The notes beneath the pieces are model-generated. The model was not told the origin of the DNA, did not search any database, and was given only the letters and a program-made list of their open reading frames with translations. Shown piece after piece: positions 16,752 through 25,653 of a stretch of 64,000 nt of DNA (position 1 is its first letter; each line of letters starts with the position of its first letter). The stretch is taken from positions 40,495 through 104,494 of the forward strand of contig NZ_SVFW01000007.1 of assembly GCF_015056685.1 (NCBI RefSeq). Direction: 5' to 3'. This DNA comes from Butyrivibrio sp. (lineage in GTDB: Bacteria; Bacillota; Clostridia; Lachnospirales; Lachnospiraceae). Both the position numbers and the translations under genes were made by a program.

Positions 16752-18044
16752 TTACAAATTCAAAATAGCTTCAGGTATTATCTTGCTATCCATTGTTTTA
16801 CCATTTGAATCACTAATGCTTATGCAGTCATTTATTCTTTTTATGTCATTCACCATATCTTCTCTGTTATTAGCTACAATTGTAAACCTCAAAACTAATT
16901 GTCTTAACGTATCTCCACTTGGTATTTCATCTCCCTCAAAATACCTTTGTTCAAAAAATTTTATATTGCTAATAGTGTTCAATACATCTGTCACACCACT
17001 TATTCTTCCAACCTTTCCACCCGGACTCGCTATCGAAATAATCCCAGCGCTCTTTCCGCTAAGAAATGGATCTTCTTTTCTTATTTCATACGTTGATTCT
17101 CCAGCAACTATTTCATCAATGAGCATCTGTGCAAAGTTTTGGCCATTGATTAATGAAGTAATCTTATACACTGATTCTGCGGCAGGACGCAGGCCTGCTT
17201 CAAATAATTTAAATTCATCCGCTTTGTCATCATATATTCCTTGTACGAACATCACTCCATACTTTAGTCCAATATCACAACATAACAACTCCATCTTCTT
17301 TTCCATCTTTTTTAAAAACTTTTCAGCAAACAAAGATGGAAAAACCCTTCCAATTGGAATAGTTGTAACAGCCCCTTCGTGTAAACAAACAGGATATCTG
17401 TTGTCAACAGTGACCAGTCGTGCAAGCCCATTATGTATCACATAATGAGCGGTAAACTCATAGCCTTTTACATATTCCTCTATAATTATGCGTTTACTTT
17501 TGGAATGTTTCTCAGCCAACCCAATCGCATGATCAAATTTGTTTTTATCATCTACTATAGTTATTCCGATAGAAGCTGTAGAATCAACAGGTTTTACTAT
17601 TATAGGATATTTTATTGCTTCGGCACTTATATCATCAATATCGCTAGCAGGACCTGAGTAGTATGTTTTTGTCGATGATACACCATTTTTATTGCATAAG
17701 TTTTTAAAGAGTTCTTTGTTCGATATCATATCCCATTGCTCTTCATTACAATAAAAAGGAAAATCCAGCAATTCATTTAACCGAATCGCCTGAAGAAGAT
17801 TAACCTCGCTAATACCTGACAAAATATTCGTGATTCCATTTTGCTTCACAAGTTTGATGATCATTTCGGTATCTAGTGTACTCACATTCCATATTTCATC
17901 TGCCACTTGTTTAGCAGGAGATTTACTTTTAGGCAAGTTATCAGTCACATATACAAAAGCGTTTTTTTTTCGAAGATAATTGACAATATCTACTGATGCC
18001 ACATTCGATCCGAGCATTAATATTCTTTTTCCTGACAAATCCAT
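16752..18044 (-). CDS. ATP-grasp carboxylate-amine ligase
   Basis: 430 residues from the ATG at 18044 (AGAGG seven bases upstream). The N-terminal pre-ATP-grasp domain has RILMLGSNVASVDIV. The ATP-grasp core shows YPIIVKPVDSTASIGITIV, RIIIEEYVKGYEFTAHYV, and a late metal/ATP block FKLFEAGLRPAAES. It resembles the carbamoyl-phosphate-synthetase-large-chain-like ligases found in natural-product and capsule clusters. Substrates are unknown. It is the second ATP-grasp enzyme of the operon, unrelated in detail to the TupA-like one. Confidence 0.8.
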   Translation of the reverse strand: MDLSGKRILMLGSNVASVDIVNYLRKKNAFVYVTDNLPKSKSPAKQVADEIWNVSTLDTEMIIKLVKQNGITNILSGISEVNLLQAIRLNELLDFPFYCNEEQWDMISNKELFKNLCNKNGVSSTKTYYSGPASDIDDISAEAIKYPIIVKPVDSTASIGITIVDDKNKFDHAIGLAEKHSKSKRIIIEEYVKGYEFTAHYVIHNGLARLVTVDNRYPVCLHEGAVTTIPIGRVFPSLFAEKFLKKMEKKMELLCCDIGLKYGVMFVQGIYDDKADEFKLFEAGLRPAAESVYKITSLINGQNFAQMLIDEIVAGESTYEIRKEDPFLSGKSAGIISIASPGGKVGRISGVTDVLNTISNIKFFEQRYFEGDEIPSGDTLRQLVLRFTIVANNREDMVNDIKRINDCISISDSNGKTMDSKIIPEAILNL

Positions 18045-18091
18045 AGTTTTACCTCTCTGACCCATTTATTAGGCTGATTACAACATAGAAC

Positions 18092-18805
18092 TCAATGAGA
18101 TAGGCTAAAATCTTTGACCATTCCTTTTATCTCATCTTTTCCGCAATACATCATTACATCAATTATCGAAAGCCCTGGAACCCATTTCCCAATCCGCTGA
18201 ATATATGATGGTAAATTAGATTCCAAAAACACCAATTCAATGTTCATGTCCTCATACTTTTTTTTGTTAAAAAAGCTCTTCCCGCCAGGTGGATTCACAT
18301 ATATATCTCCTCCCAATGCCTTAGTTATGTACAAAGCCCACTCATCAGGAGATTTTACAGTATCAATTTCCAGATGCATTTCTGAAAAAACATCATACTT
18401 GCTATCAATGCCAATCTCCTGACTAATCCTTTGGGTAGAATAAACATTCAACTCTGAAAGATTGTTCCATTCACGACAATCAAGTATTTCATGTATCAAT
18501 TCATTGACATCTTTGTAATTAGGTGCTTTTCTTTTATACACACTCAATTGACCATATATCTTTTCTTTCCATTTATTACTATTATCTATGAAGATATCTT
18601 TTATCGCAGTTTCCTGTGGCGCTTTTTTTATCGGAACAGTTATATATGTCGGTTCACTCTGCTGTGACAATATGCGATTTCTATTAACCCACCCATGAGA
18701 AATATACTGAGGAGTATCAAAAAAAATAAACCGATCCGAGTACTCGATCAAAGAAAAGTATCCGATATATGGAAAAAAATATGGCTGCATTATTCCCAGT
18801 TTCAT
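18092..18805 (-). CDS. wbqC: WbqC-family protein
   Basis: 237 residues. The start MQPYFFPYIGYFSLI and the following FFDTPQYISHGWVNRNRI are the hallmark of the WbqC family, found in O-antigen and capsule clusters beside DegT aminotransferases. The biochemical role is not firmly established; acyl or amino-acyl modification of amino sugars has been considered for the family. The ATG follows the stop of the DegT gene by one base, indicating coupling. Confidence 0.85.
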   Translation of the reverse strand: MKLGIMQPYFFPYIGYFSLIEYSDRFIFFDTPQYISHGWVNRNRILSQQSEPTYITVPIKKAPQETAIKDIFIDNSNKWKEKIYGQLSVYKRKAPNYKDVNELIHEILDCREWNNLSELNVYSTQRISQEIGIDSKYDVFSEMHLEIDTVKSPDEWALYITKALGGDIYVNPPGGKSFFNKKKYEDMNIELVFLESNLPSYIQRIGKWVPGLSIIDVMMYCGKDEIKGMVKDFSLSH

Positions 18806-18806
18806 A

Positions 18807-19928
18807 TCAGGCTCCTTCCAAAATCAAACCGACAATCCTATCTATTATTTCGTCAGTTATACCTTCATAAATAGGAAGCACCAGCACCTGTTCCGCCAGT
18901 TTTCTTGCTACTGGTACGTTAATATTTCTGTATTTATTCTTAAAACATGCTTGGTCGGAAGTTAGTGGATAGAAGTATTTCCTTGAGAAAACATCATTAT
19001 CCTTTAGTTTTTCATACACTTCATTTCGATCCATTCCTCTTTCTCCTGTTATAAGTATCGGATAATATGCATAGTTATGATTGCTCTGATAGTCCTCGCT
19101 TCCACTGAAAACCACAATGCCTTTCCTTCCCGACAACATTTCTGTATAATGTTTTGCAGCCTTTTTTCTCCATGAAATAGCCTCTTGAAAATGCCTTAAA
19201 TTACATAAGCCAAATGCCGCGCAAAACTCATTCATTTTCGCATTAGCGCCAACTTCGGAAACAAGTTCTTCTCCGCGAATACCAAAGTTTTTTAAGTTGT
19301 ACAACTTTTCATATATTGCATGATCTTTAAAAGTAACTGCACCACCCTCAATGGTATTAAAAACTTTGGTCGCATGAAAGCTGAAAATAGAAGCATCTCC
19401 ATAACTTCCTACGCCTACACCGTTATACTCTATTCCAAAAGCATGTGCCGCGTCATAAATCACCTTAAGATTATATTTTTTAGCTATGTAATCTATCTTA
19501 TCAACATTACAAATATGACCATATACATGCACCGGAACAATTGCCACTGTCTTTTCTGTTATCAGATCTTCAATCTTCTCTTCATCTATAGTACCGTCAT
19601 TTGGTTTTACATCACAAAATATCGGCGATAAGCCATTTCTTACTATCGCATGTGTAGTAGAAATAAAAGTGAATGGAGTAGTAATCACCTCAGCTCCAGT
19701 CGGAAAGCCAAAAGATTGTATTGCCAACTCCAATGCCATATGTCCGTTAACCATAAGTGACAATTCTGGAACTTTGAGTGCCTCCCTAAGTTTAGCTTCC
19801 AACTGCTTATGATAAGTACCCATATTGGTTAGCCAATGTGACTCCCATAATGGCTTGATCATTTCTGTATACTCTTCAAAACTAGGCATAGATGATCTTG
19901 TTACTAATACTTTTTCCAATATATCCAC
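18807..19928 (-). CDS. DegT/DnrJ/EryC1/StrS sugar aminotransferase
   Basis: 373 residues, full length for the family. Visible elements are LMVNGHMALELAI (PLP phosphate region), TTPFTFISTTHAIVRNG, the PLP-ring Asp block VIYDAAHAFG, and the Schiff-base lysine in FSFHATKVFNTIEGGAV. It makes an amino sugar from a 4- or 3-keto nucleotide sugar, with PLP and glutamate as the usual donor. The pairing with WbqC directly downstream suggests that the amino group is then modified. Confidence 0.9.
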   Translation of the reverse strand: MDILEKVLVTRSSMPSFEEYTEMIKPLWESHWLTNMGTYHKQLEAKLREALKVPELSLMVNGHMALELAIQSFGFPTGAEVITTPFTFISTTHAIVRNGLSPIFCDVKPNDGTIDEEKIEDLITEKTVAIVPVHVYGHICNVDKIDYIAKKYNLKVIYDAAHAFGIEYNGVGVGSYGDASIFSFHATKVFNTIEGGAVTFKDHAIYEKLYNLKNFGIRGEELVSEVGANAKMNEFCAAFGLCNLRHFQEAISWRKKAAKHYTEMLSGRKGIVVFSGSEDYQSNHNYAYYPILITGERGMDRNEVYEKLKDNDVFSRKYFYPLTSDQACFKNKYRNINVPVARKLAEQVLVLPIYEGITDEIIDRIVGLILEGA

Positions 19929-19949
19929 CTCAATTCTACTGTTTTTTTC

Positions 19950-20552
19950 TTATTCTTTGACATTATCTGTCTGCTGTTTTAAAACTTTTCCAATGTGTCC
20001 ACCTGGATGATTTCTCATAAAATCTGACAAAGTAAGATTCATCTCATCCGCTATCTTCATTGCCAGCCCTTGAAGCACAATAAGATTAATCGTTGTCGAA
20101 TTATTTGGCATTATATTCCATTGATCTCCTTCATGGATTAGCTCTAGTATGATGCTGTGAGGTATTTCCTTTGATAACGTGCTGTTTTTTTCAAAAGTAA
20201 GTAACCATAACCTCACATTTCTTTCTTTTAGCAGCCTAGTCAAATAAATGGATTCAGCCGTTTCTCCACTTTTTGTAAGGATTATTACCATATCACCTTC
20301 TTTGACTACACCCATATCTCCATGTACGGCTGAATTGGTATTGAGAAAGTAAGCATCAAGTCCTAATGACTGCATTGATCCAACAAACTTTTCGCATACA
20401 GGAACGTTTTTTCCTAGACCTGATGCGATAATTTTATGTCCACTTTGCAGGGTTGCCACTGATTCTTTTAACCACTTATCAAACATCTCCATATCCATAG
20501 AATGAATGGAATGTTCAAACTCTTTTAACTGTCTTTCAAAATAAGATGTCAC
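19950..20552 (-). CDS. SIS-domain sugar-phosphate isomerase (KpsF/GutQ-like)
   Basis: 200 residues with a single SIS domain and no CBS domains. KIIASGLGKN and ILTKSGETAES are SIS phosphosugar motifs. RNHPGGHIGK near the C-terminus matches the HPGG signature of arabinose-5-phosphate isomerases (KpsF/KdsD). Those enzymes interconvert ribulose 5-phosphate and arabinose 5-phosphate, but phosphoheptose isomerase is also possible in this context. The GTG start at 20552 overlaps the upstream TGA (GTGA), so it is coupled to the kinase-nucleotidyltransferase. Confidence 0.8.
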   Translation of the reverse strand: MTSYFERQLKEFEHSIHSMDMEMFDKWLKESVATLQSGHKIIASGLGKNVPVCEKFVGSMQSLGLDAYFLNTNSAVHGDMGVVKEGDMVIILTKSGETAESIYLTRLLKERNVRLWLLTFEKNSTLSKEIPHSIILELIHEGDQWNIMPNNSTTINLIVLQGLAMKIADEMNLTLSDFMRNHPGGHIGKVLKQQTDNVKE

Positions 20553-22111
20553 AACACTTCCTCCAAATAGTAAAGCCCATTATAGAACGCACCACAAATT
20601 GAATCGTAGTCTTGCCATGCATAGGTTGTCAGAGATAGCCAGATGATTGCATGAAGAAGCTTAATCTCATACTCATTAGCTCCAGTCAGTTCAAAGAAAT
20701 CTTTTTCCATATCTTCCCAGTTATTAGATTTGATAGAAAGATTAACTTCTGCATCATCCAACTGTGGCTTAGAGTTTTCAGTGTATTCTGAGTATATTGA
20801 ATGGCCACCTATGTCGAGATTAAAATCTTTAAGATTGAATCTGTCATAATTGCCAACAATTGAATAATAGAGTTTAGCCCAATCATAGTTTTCATCACCA
20901 TAAAGCTCAGTAAATCCAAAATAACCTCTTGGGTCTATGAGTACGGGATCTCCATTATCTCTGACCATAAGATTGGAGAAAGTACAATCACCGTGAATGA
21001 ATGAGAAGTGGCTACACTTTAGTGATTCAACTTGTTTCTCGAGCTCTCCCAAATGGAAGAATACATTTCTGCATTTTCTGCCATTTATGGTAATGACTCT
21101 CTCATCTGCAAGAGGCAGCATATTCTGGATTTTGGATAATCTATCCAGAGTTTTTCCGTAATAAGCCTCATACATACTAAAGTAATCCACTGGAACATTC
21201 TCTTTTGAATGAAGTTTTTGAAGTGCCTCAACCAGTTTCTCTAAGATTATTCTCTTTTTAGCTTTCTCAAAGTCGCACTCATAGATATTTTTTCCAGAAA
21301 TAAGTTCCATAGTTAACGGCTTTGTGGAATAGATCTGTGGAAGTACCTCTATACCCATAGACTTCGCTTTGTCATACCATGCGCATTCTCTCTGTGCTAG
21401 TTTCTTTCCCTGTTCATCTATAGGTTCTTTGATAAATCTATCATTCTCTATGGTCACTTTGTTGAATGGCCTGCACTTGGATACATTAAGATCTTCATAT
21501 TCCTTAAGAATGCCAAACTCTTTTGTCCCCGCAAGGCTGATTTCAGAAAACTTCATACTTTTTTGTTGCATCCAGCGGACCAATTCTCCGCTTTCAGGAA
21601 CATCTAAAATCTGTTCCCTATTTTTGAACAGAAAAAATCCTGCAACACCATGTTCTGTGGATCGTTCTTCAACAAATTCATCGTTTTCGTATTTCCATCT
21701 ACATGGAAACGTAGATGAAATACCAACATAATTATCGATATTACCTGTAACTAATCCATCTTTATAGCCATCTGGCAGTTCAAATCCCTCTGGCAAAATG
21801 AGATCAGACCAAACCAGCATGAATGGCTCATTATCCGGTATCAGATTAATTGACTGCTTTACTCCAGATGCAGTACCCGTTCCTTGTGCATCAACAACCA
21901 GATATTTAACATCGGCAAAAGAAGACAAGTACTTTCTAAGCACTTCTTTATGGTAGTCCGCAATTATTATAAATTTTTTATCTGGAAACAACTTGAATAA
22001 ATGGAAGATCATAGGAAGATTATCCACAGAGACTAGAGCTTTAGGTTTATTTTTTGTAAGGTGTTCCAATCGTGTACCTTTTCCACCAGCCTGAACTATA
22101 ATGTATTCCAT
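20549..22111 (-). CDS. Nucleotidyltransferase-kinase fusion for sugar activation
   Basis: 520 residues in two domains. Residues 1-230 are a NTP-transferase: GGKGTRLEHLTKNKPKALV is the nucleotide-binding signature and MLVWSDLILPEG holds the metal-binding Asp. Residues about 250-520 are an APH/choline-kinase-like phosphotransferase, with the catalytic block FIHGDCTFSNLMV and metal-binding VLIDPRGYFG. One polypeptide could phosphorylate and then nucleotidylate the same compound. LicC/LicA-like choline activation is an alternative, but the coupled SIS isomerase favours a sugar phosphate. It is first in the ~16 kb operon, downstream of a sigma-28-like promoter. Confidence 0.8.
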   Translation of the reverse strand: MEYIIVQAGGKGTRLEHLTKNKPKALVSVDNLPMIFHLFKLFPDKKFIIIADYHKEVLRKYLSSFADVKYLVVDAQGTGTASGVKQSINLIPDNEPFMLVWSDLILPEGFELPDGYKDGLVTGNIDNYVGISSTFPCRWKYENDEFVEERSTEHGVAGFFLFKNREQILDVPESGELVRWMQQKSMKFSEISLAGTKEFGILKEYEDLNVSKCRPFNKVTIENDRFIKEPIDEQGKKLAQRECAWYDKAKSMGIEVLPQIYSTKPLTMELISGKNIYECDFEKAKKRIILEKLVEALQKLHSKENVPVDYFSMYEAYYGKTLDRLSKIQNMLPLADERVITINGRKCRNVFFHLGELEKQVESLKCSHFSFIHGDCTFSNLMVRDNGDPVLIDPRGYFGFTELYGDENYDWAKLYYSIVGNYDRFNLKDFNLDIGGHSIYSEYTENSKPQLDDAEVNLSIKSNNWEDMEKDFFELTGANEYEIKLLHAIIWLSLTTYAWQDYDSICGAFYNGLYYLEEVL

Positions 22112-22172
22112 TTATTATGCCATCCCTTTCACGCTGCGTATATTTAAACTCTATTTTTTCAACTCATATCAT

Positions 22173-22200
22173 ATATCGGCATATTCATTTGGAACTATTA
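22173..22200 (-). promoter_or_regulatory. Possible sigma-28 promoter of the glycan operon
   Basis: Minus strand: TAAT, a 16-base spacer, then GCCGATAT, which is the full FliA/SigD -10 consensus. The -35 is a 3-of-4 match and the spacer is one base longer than the 15 bases seen at the flagellar promoters of this window. It lies about 65 bases upstream of the ATG at 22111. Confidence 0.5.
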
Positions 22201-22316
22201 GATGTGCTATTCCGACACAAATAAAACTATATATAGTATATCATATTATCTGAATATTTTCTTTTTTCGCACATTTCAAAATGGAGTTTAGAGAATTTTT
22301 TATTTTACGTATAATA

Positions 22317-22343
22317 ATAGGCGTAGCAAAACGCTACGCCTAT
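22317..22343 (-). terminator. Stem-loop terminator
   Basis: A perfect 11-base-pair stem (ATAGGCGTAGC / GCTACGCCTAT) with a five-base loop, followed on the minus strand by an AT-rich tail without a pure T run. It separates the LicD/GT unit upstream (25618-22516) from the operon starting at 22111. Confidence 0.6.
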
Positions 22344-22361
22344 GTTATGAACTATGTTCTG

Positions 22362-22490
22362 TTATTGCTGCTTTGAATATTTCCTATAATACTCTTCCGC
22401 TTTGGCTTTATTCACGTCAAATCGCTTCATCACTTTTTCAATAATAGTAGTGACTTCTATTCCATCCTCAACTTTGTCAAGAATGAAGGC
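22362..22490 (-). pseudogene. Remnant of a small helical protein
   Basis: An open frame of 42 residues (DKVEDGIEVTTIIEKVMKRF…KAEEYYRKYSKQQ) ends in TAA at 22362. A stop lies directly upstream in frame and no start codon is available. A ribosome-binding-like AGGAAGAAATG and two codons precede that stop, so a nonsense mutation near the N-terminus is likely. The family is not recognised. It accounts for most of the 22112-22515 gap, together with the terminator and the sigma-28-like promoter. Confidence 0.4.
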
Positions 22491-22515
22491 TTAAAATAGC
22501 ATTTCTTCCTAAAAC

Positions 22516-23667
22516 TCATGTCCCCAATAACGCTTCTATCCTATCCTCGTACCTGAACTCTCTCTTTATTTTTTCAAAACCCGCCGCTGCAATCTGCTTC
22601 CGGGCTTCCTCGTGCCTAAGATAAAAGTCAGCTTTAGCAATTGCATCCTCCAAAGACGAATACATCACGCACTCCTGCCCATCAATGAAATATTCATAAA
22701 GCTCAGGCTGATAACTTGATAAAAGGAATCCTCCACACCCCATAATATCCAGCGCTCTAAGGGGAATTCCGGACTTATTCGCTTTCAAGACAGGGCAAAT
22801 ATTTATCTTACTTGCTCTAAACACCTGTGGCATTTCAGTAAGATAGTCAACAGACCCGCAATACTCCACATTGGGGAGCATTTTCTTTTCATCCTCTGTA
22901 AGTTCAAACGTATATAGCTTCATCTGATGCCGCCCCGACAACAAGCTCAGCAGTGTCATTCGCTCCAAATGAGTGATATATGAAGCAACCGCCCATGCCA
23001 ATTCTTTTTGACTAACCTGAATAGCCTTATCAGAAAGCTCTTTATACCTGTCTCGTACCTCCTGAACAAATCCTTCGGAAATCACATCGTCAACAATATA
23101 AGCGCCATATAGCTGCATCTGTGTCCTTACCACTCCATCAATATACCCCTTCTGATATTCAGTCATATGGGACATTAACGTAGGAAGCATTGACTCATAC
23201 AGCTTTCCGACAAAGGAAACCTCACTTCCGTATTTTTTATAATCCGTGGAAACGCTTAAAAGTCTGTCAACATTGACAGCCAAAGGCAGATAAAACACAT
23301 TGTCAAGCCCCAGCCCCTTGTAATATTCATAGTCAGCTCGCGCAAAGAAAAAAATCTTATTACAGGAGTACTCCATGCACTCTGCAGTCGGAAGATTAGG
23401 CGGACTGTCAAAAAACCATGAAACATATCTTATATCATGCTTTTTGCAGACTTTTGACACCACTGGCCAAAAATTAGTCGTAAGCACCAGATCATAGTTC
23501 CCATCTTCCAAATCCTTTTCCATTTTCATGGTAAAAGAATTGTCGTTATACTTGTCCACCTGCTGGCTATAGCTTACGTTATTGCAATTATGTCCCATTT
23601 TTTCCAGATAATATACCAGGTCATACTGAATGTATGAATTTAGAAAATCATATAAAAGGATGTTCAT
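22516..23667 (-). CDS. CgeB/DUF3880-type glycosyltransferase
   Basis: 383 residues. The N-terminal half has the DUF3880-type pattern (NILLYDFLNSYIQYDLVYYL, VSWFFDSPPN, FFFARADYEYYKGLG) and the C-terminal half a GT-B second lobe with ALDIMGCGGFLLSSYQPEL. It is a paralogue of the glycosyltransferase at 43701-44897, which sits within the flagellar genes. Many such genes lie next to flagellins, so a role in flagellin or surface glycosylation is likely. It follows the LicD fusion gene by 13 bases. Confidence 0.8.
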   Translation of the reverse strand: MNILLYDFLNSYIQYDLVYYLEKMGHNCNNVSYSQQVDKYNDNSFTMKMEKDLEDGNYDLVLTTNFWPVVSKVCKKHDIRYVSWFFDSPPNLPTAECMEYSCNKIFFFARADYEYYKGLGLDNVFYLPLAVNVDRLLSVSTDYKKYGSEVSFVGKLYESMLPTLMSHMTEYQKGYIDGVVRTQMQLYGAYIVDDVISEGFVQEVRDRYKELSDKAIQVSQKELAWAVASYITHLERMTLLSLLSGRHQMKLYTFELTEDEKKMLPNVEYCGSVDYLTEMPQVFRASKINICPVLKANKSGIPLRALDIMGCGGFLLSSYQPELYEYFIDGQECVMYSSLEDAIAKADFYLRHEEARKQIAAAGFEKIKREFRYEDRIEALLGT

Positions 23668-23680
23668 AAGCTAATAAATT

Positions 23681-25618
23681 TTATACCTTCACATTTTCAA
23701 TCATCACAGGAATTCCCATTTCAATGCATCTATGAGCTAGTGCACCTGGTTCACCATAATAGGAGCTCCACTGGTCCATATTATTGAGAGCATCTCCTTT
23801 TTTGTCAAAAGAGATTTTTCCTCTTTTCTCAAAATCCGAAATAGCCGTCACATATTTTTCATGTAACCCTCTATCAATTTTTTCAAGCTGAGAACCGATA
23901 GCTTCCTGTTGCAGATATATAACATCTATCTCCGCAGAGGAGTCCTCAAATATCTGTAACGACCGCCTTATCTTATCTATCGCCTTTTCCCTATAGCGTA
24001 GCAGCATGCTGATCGATACGTAATAAACGACAGTCTTTCTGTTTTCTGAACTTAAGTTTCTCTTATGTTCCTCACCTTCGCCACCAGATGACAATTTTCT
24101 TCCCACCTTGGCTTTAAAATCCCAAACTAAAATCTTCGCTTCCCAATAATTTCTGGTCTCTTCACCGCATAGCTCCACAAGAGTTTCCACATACAGTTTT
24201 TTCATCATTTCGCTCTTAAGTAGCACTTTGTCTGCATTTATCACAACTGGTTGTTCTATGAGTGGTTTAATTGAAGCTGCTGCCTTATCCTCCAGCTCTT
24301 TTGGATCTTCCATATCAAAACAAGGGATATATATTAGTTCATCCGTGTATTTTAAAAGGTTGTCAGAATAAAAGAACTCATGAACAGTCATGGCAGTATT
24401 AAATCCGTCATAAGGAACCTGAACAACTATCTTGTCAGGATGTATCCTTTCAAAATCAAATTTTTCACAGTCCTCAACTGAAACATATTCAGGGAACATA
24501 GCTCTTTCATCATGATTATCCCCAATTTGCCCATTATAATCACAGTCAAAATAAAAAATAGGAAGGACATGGACTTCCTTGTTTTCATCACTGACACATG
24601 CTCTATAATATCCTTCCATACTCTTCCACCAAATGGCTCTGCACGGAAGAAATACAACGATTTCTTTATCCCTTTTCTTTGGCGGTTCAATCAATTTTAA
24701 TGTATATCTTTTTATGGATAAAAGAAGTGCATTCAAATCCAAAGTATATCTATAGGGATTTTTCCCTATATTTTCCTTAAGTATTATTTCAAGTTCACCA
24801 AAAGCCGGATACTCATGATATTTCCAGTCTTTAACTACCTGCATATAGTTTCTGTATTCAATTGCAAGCACCTCTTCATATCTGGCAGGAACATTGATGT
24901 AAGTATTCTCAAACGGAAGCCTCACAGCATATTCAAAGAGAGCCTTTGGGTATTTATGGGAGCCTTTTGTAATCCAAAAAGGCATCAGAGCAACTTCCTG
25001 TGCTTTAGAGGAAACGCATTCCGAGTAGTTTCTTTCTATCTGTAAAAGCAAATCTCTTTTCTTATGAGAACCACTACAGTTTTCATACTTTTCAATAAGT
25101 CTTTTCCCCCTCTGGCACCTTTCCTTTTCTTTTATCTCATCTTCATATATACCATCCAACGGAAATATATCAATGCCCACAGTATATGGGCATCCATGGA
25201 ACTTCTCAAGAAATTCTCTATTAAGATCAATGACAGAGCTGTTCACCACACGTCCTATGATCTGCTCGTATTCTTCCTCCTGTGAAATAGTAAGAAGCTT
25301 ATAGCTTTGGGGAAGTTCTTTTTGGGCCACATCAAAAAAAAGAAGCCAATCATCACGCAGCATGCAAATATCAAGGTCATCATCCCATGGAATAAAACCT
25401 TCATGCCGGATTGCTCCAATAAGGCTGCCACAGTCGGCAAACCATTTGATATGGTGTCTCTCACAGACTCTCGCAATCTCAGACAGCACCTCAATCTGCG
25501 CAGCCCAATAGCGTTTCATCATAGTCGAAACAAAAAAGCCTTCTCTTACTTCACCTTGAAAAAAAGAAGGCTCAAACTTTAAATTCAGTAATTCGCAAAC
25601 AGTCCTGTCACTGCCCAT
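23681..25618 (-). CDS. LicD-family protein fused to TagF-like domain (copy 1)
   Basis: 645 residues from the ATG at 25618 (AGGAAC eight bases upstream). Residues 30-290 are a LicD nucleotidyltransferase-fold domain: WFADCGSLIGAIRHEGFIP followed by WDDDLDICM supplies the metal-binding acidic residues. LicD proteins transfer phosphocholine or another phospho-group to a glycan. The C-terminal ~320 residues (IVVFLPCRAIWWKSMEGYY…) are homologous to the separate protein 29370-30704, which resembles the CDP-glycerol glycerophosphotransferase superfamily. The WRPHP motif of that stand-alone version is replaced here (VIYLQQEA), so this half may be non-catalytic. Confidence 0.8.
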   Translation of the reverse strand: MGSDRTVCELLNLKFEPSFFQGEVREGFFVSTMMKRYWAAQIEVLSEIARVCERHHIKWFADCGSLIGAIRHEGFIPWDDDLDICMLRDDWLLFFDVAQKELPQSYKLLTISQEEEYEQIIGRVVNSSVIDLNREFLEKFHGCPYTVGIDIFPLDGIYEDEIKEKERCQRGKRLIEKYENCSGSHKKRDLLLQIERNYSECVSSKAQEVALMPFWITKGSHKYPKALFEYAVRLPFENTYINVPARYEEVLAIEYRNYMQVVKDWKYHEYPAFGELEIILKENIGKNPYRYTLDLNALLLSIKRYTLKLIEPPKKRDKEIVVFLPCRAIWWKSMEGYYRACVSDENKEVHVLPIFYFDCDYNGQIGDNHDERAMFPEYVSVEDCEKFDFERIHPDKIVVQVPYDGFNTAMTVHEFFYSDNLLKYTDELIYIPCFDMEDPKELEDKAAASIKPLIEQPVVINADKVLLKSEMMKKLYVETLVELCGEETRNYWEAKILVWDFKAKVGRKLSSGGEGEEHKRNLSSENRKTVVYYVSISMLLRYREKAIDKIRRSLQIFEDSSAEIDVIYLQQEAIGSQLEKIDRGLHEKYVTAISDFEKRGKISFDKKGDALNNMDQWSSYYGEPGALAHRCIEMGIPVMIENVKV

Positions 25619-25653
25619 AACCAACGTTCCTGTCTTAGATCCAATCTATAATA

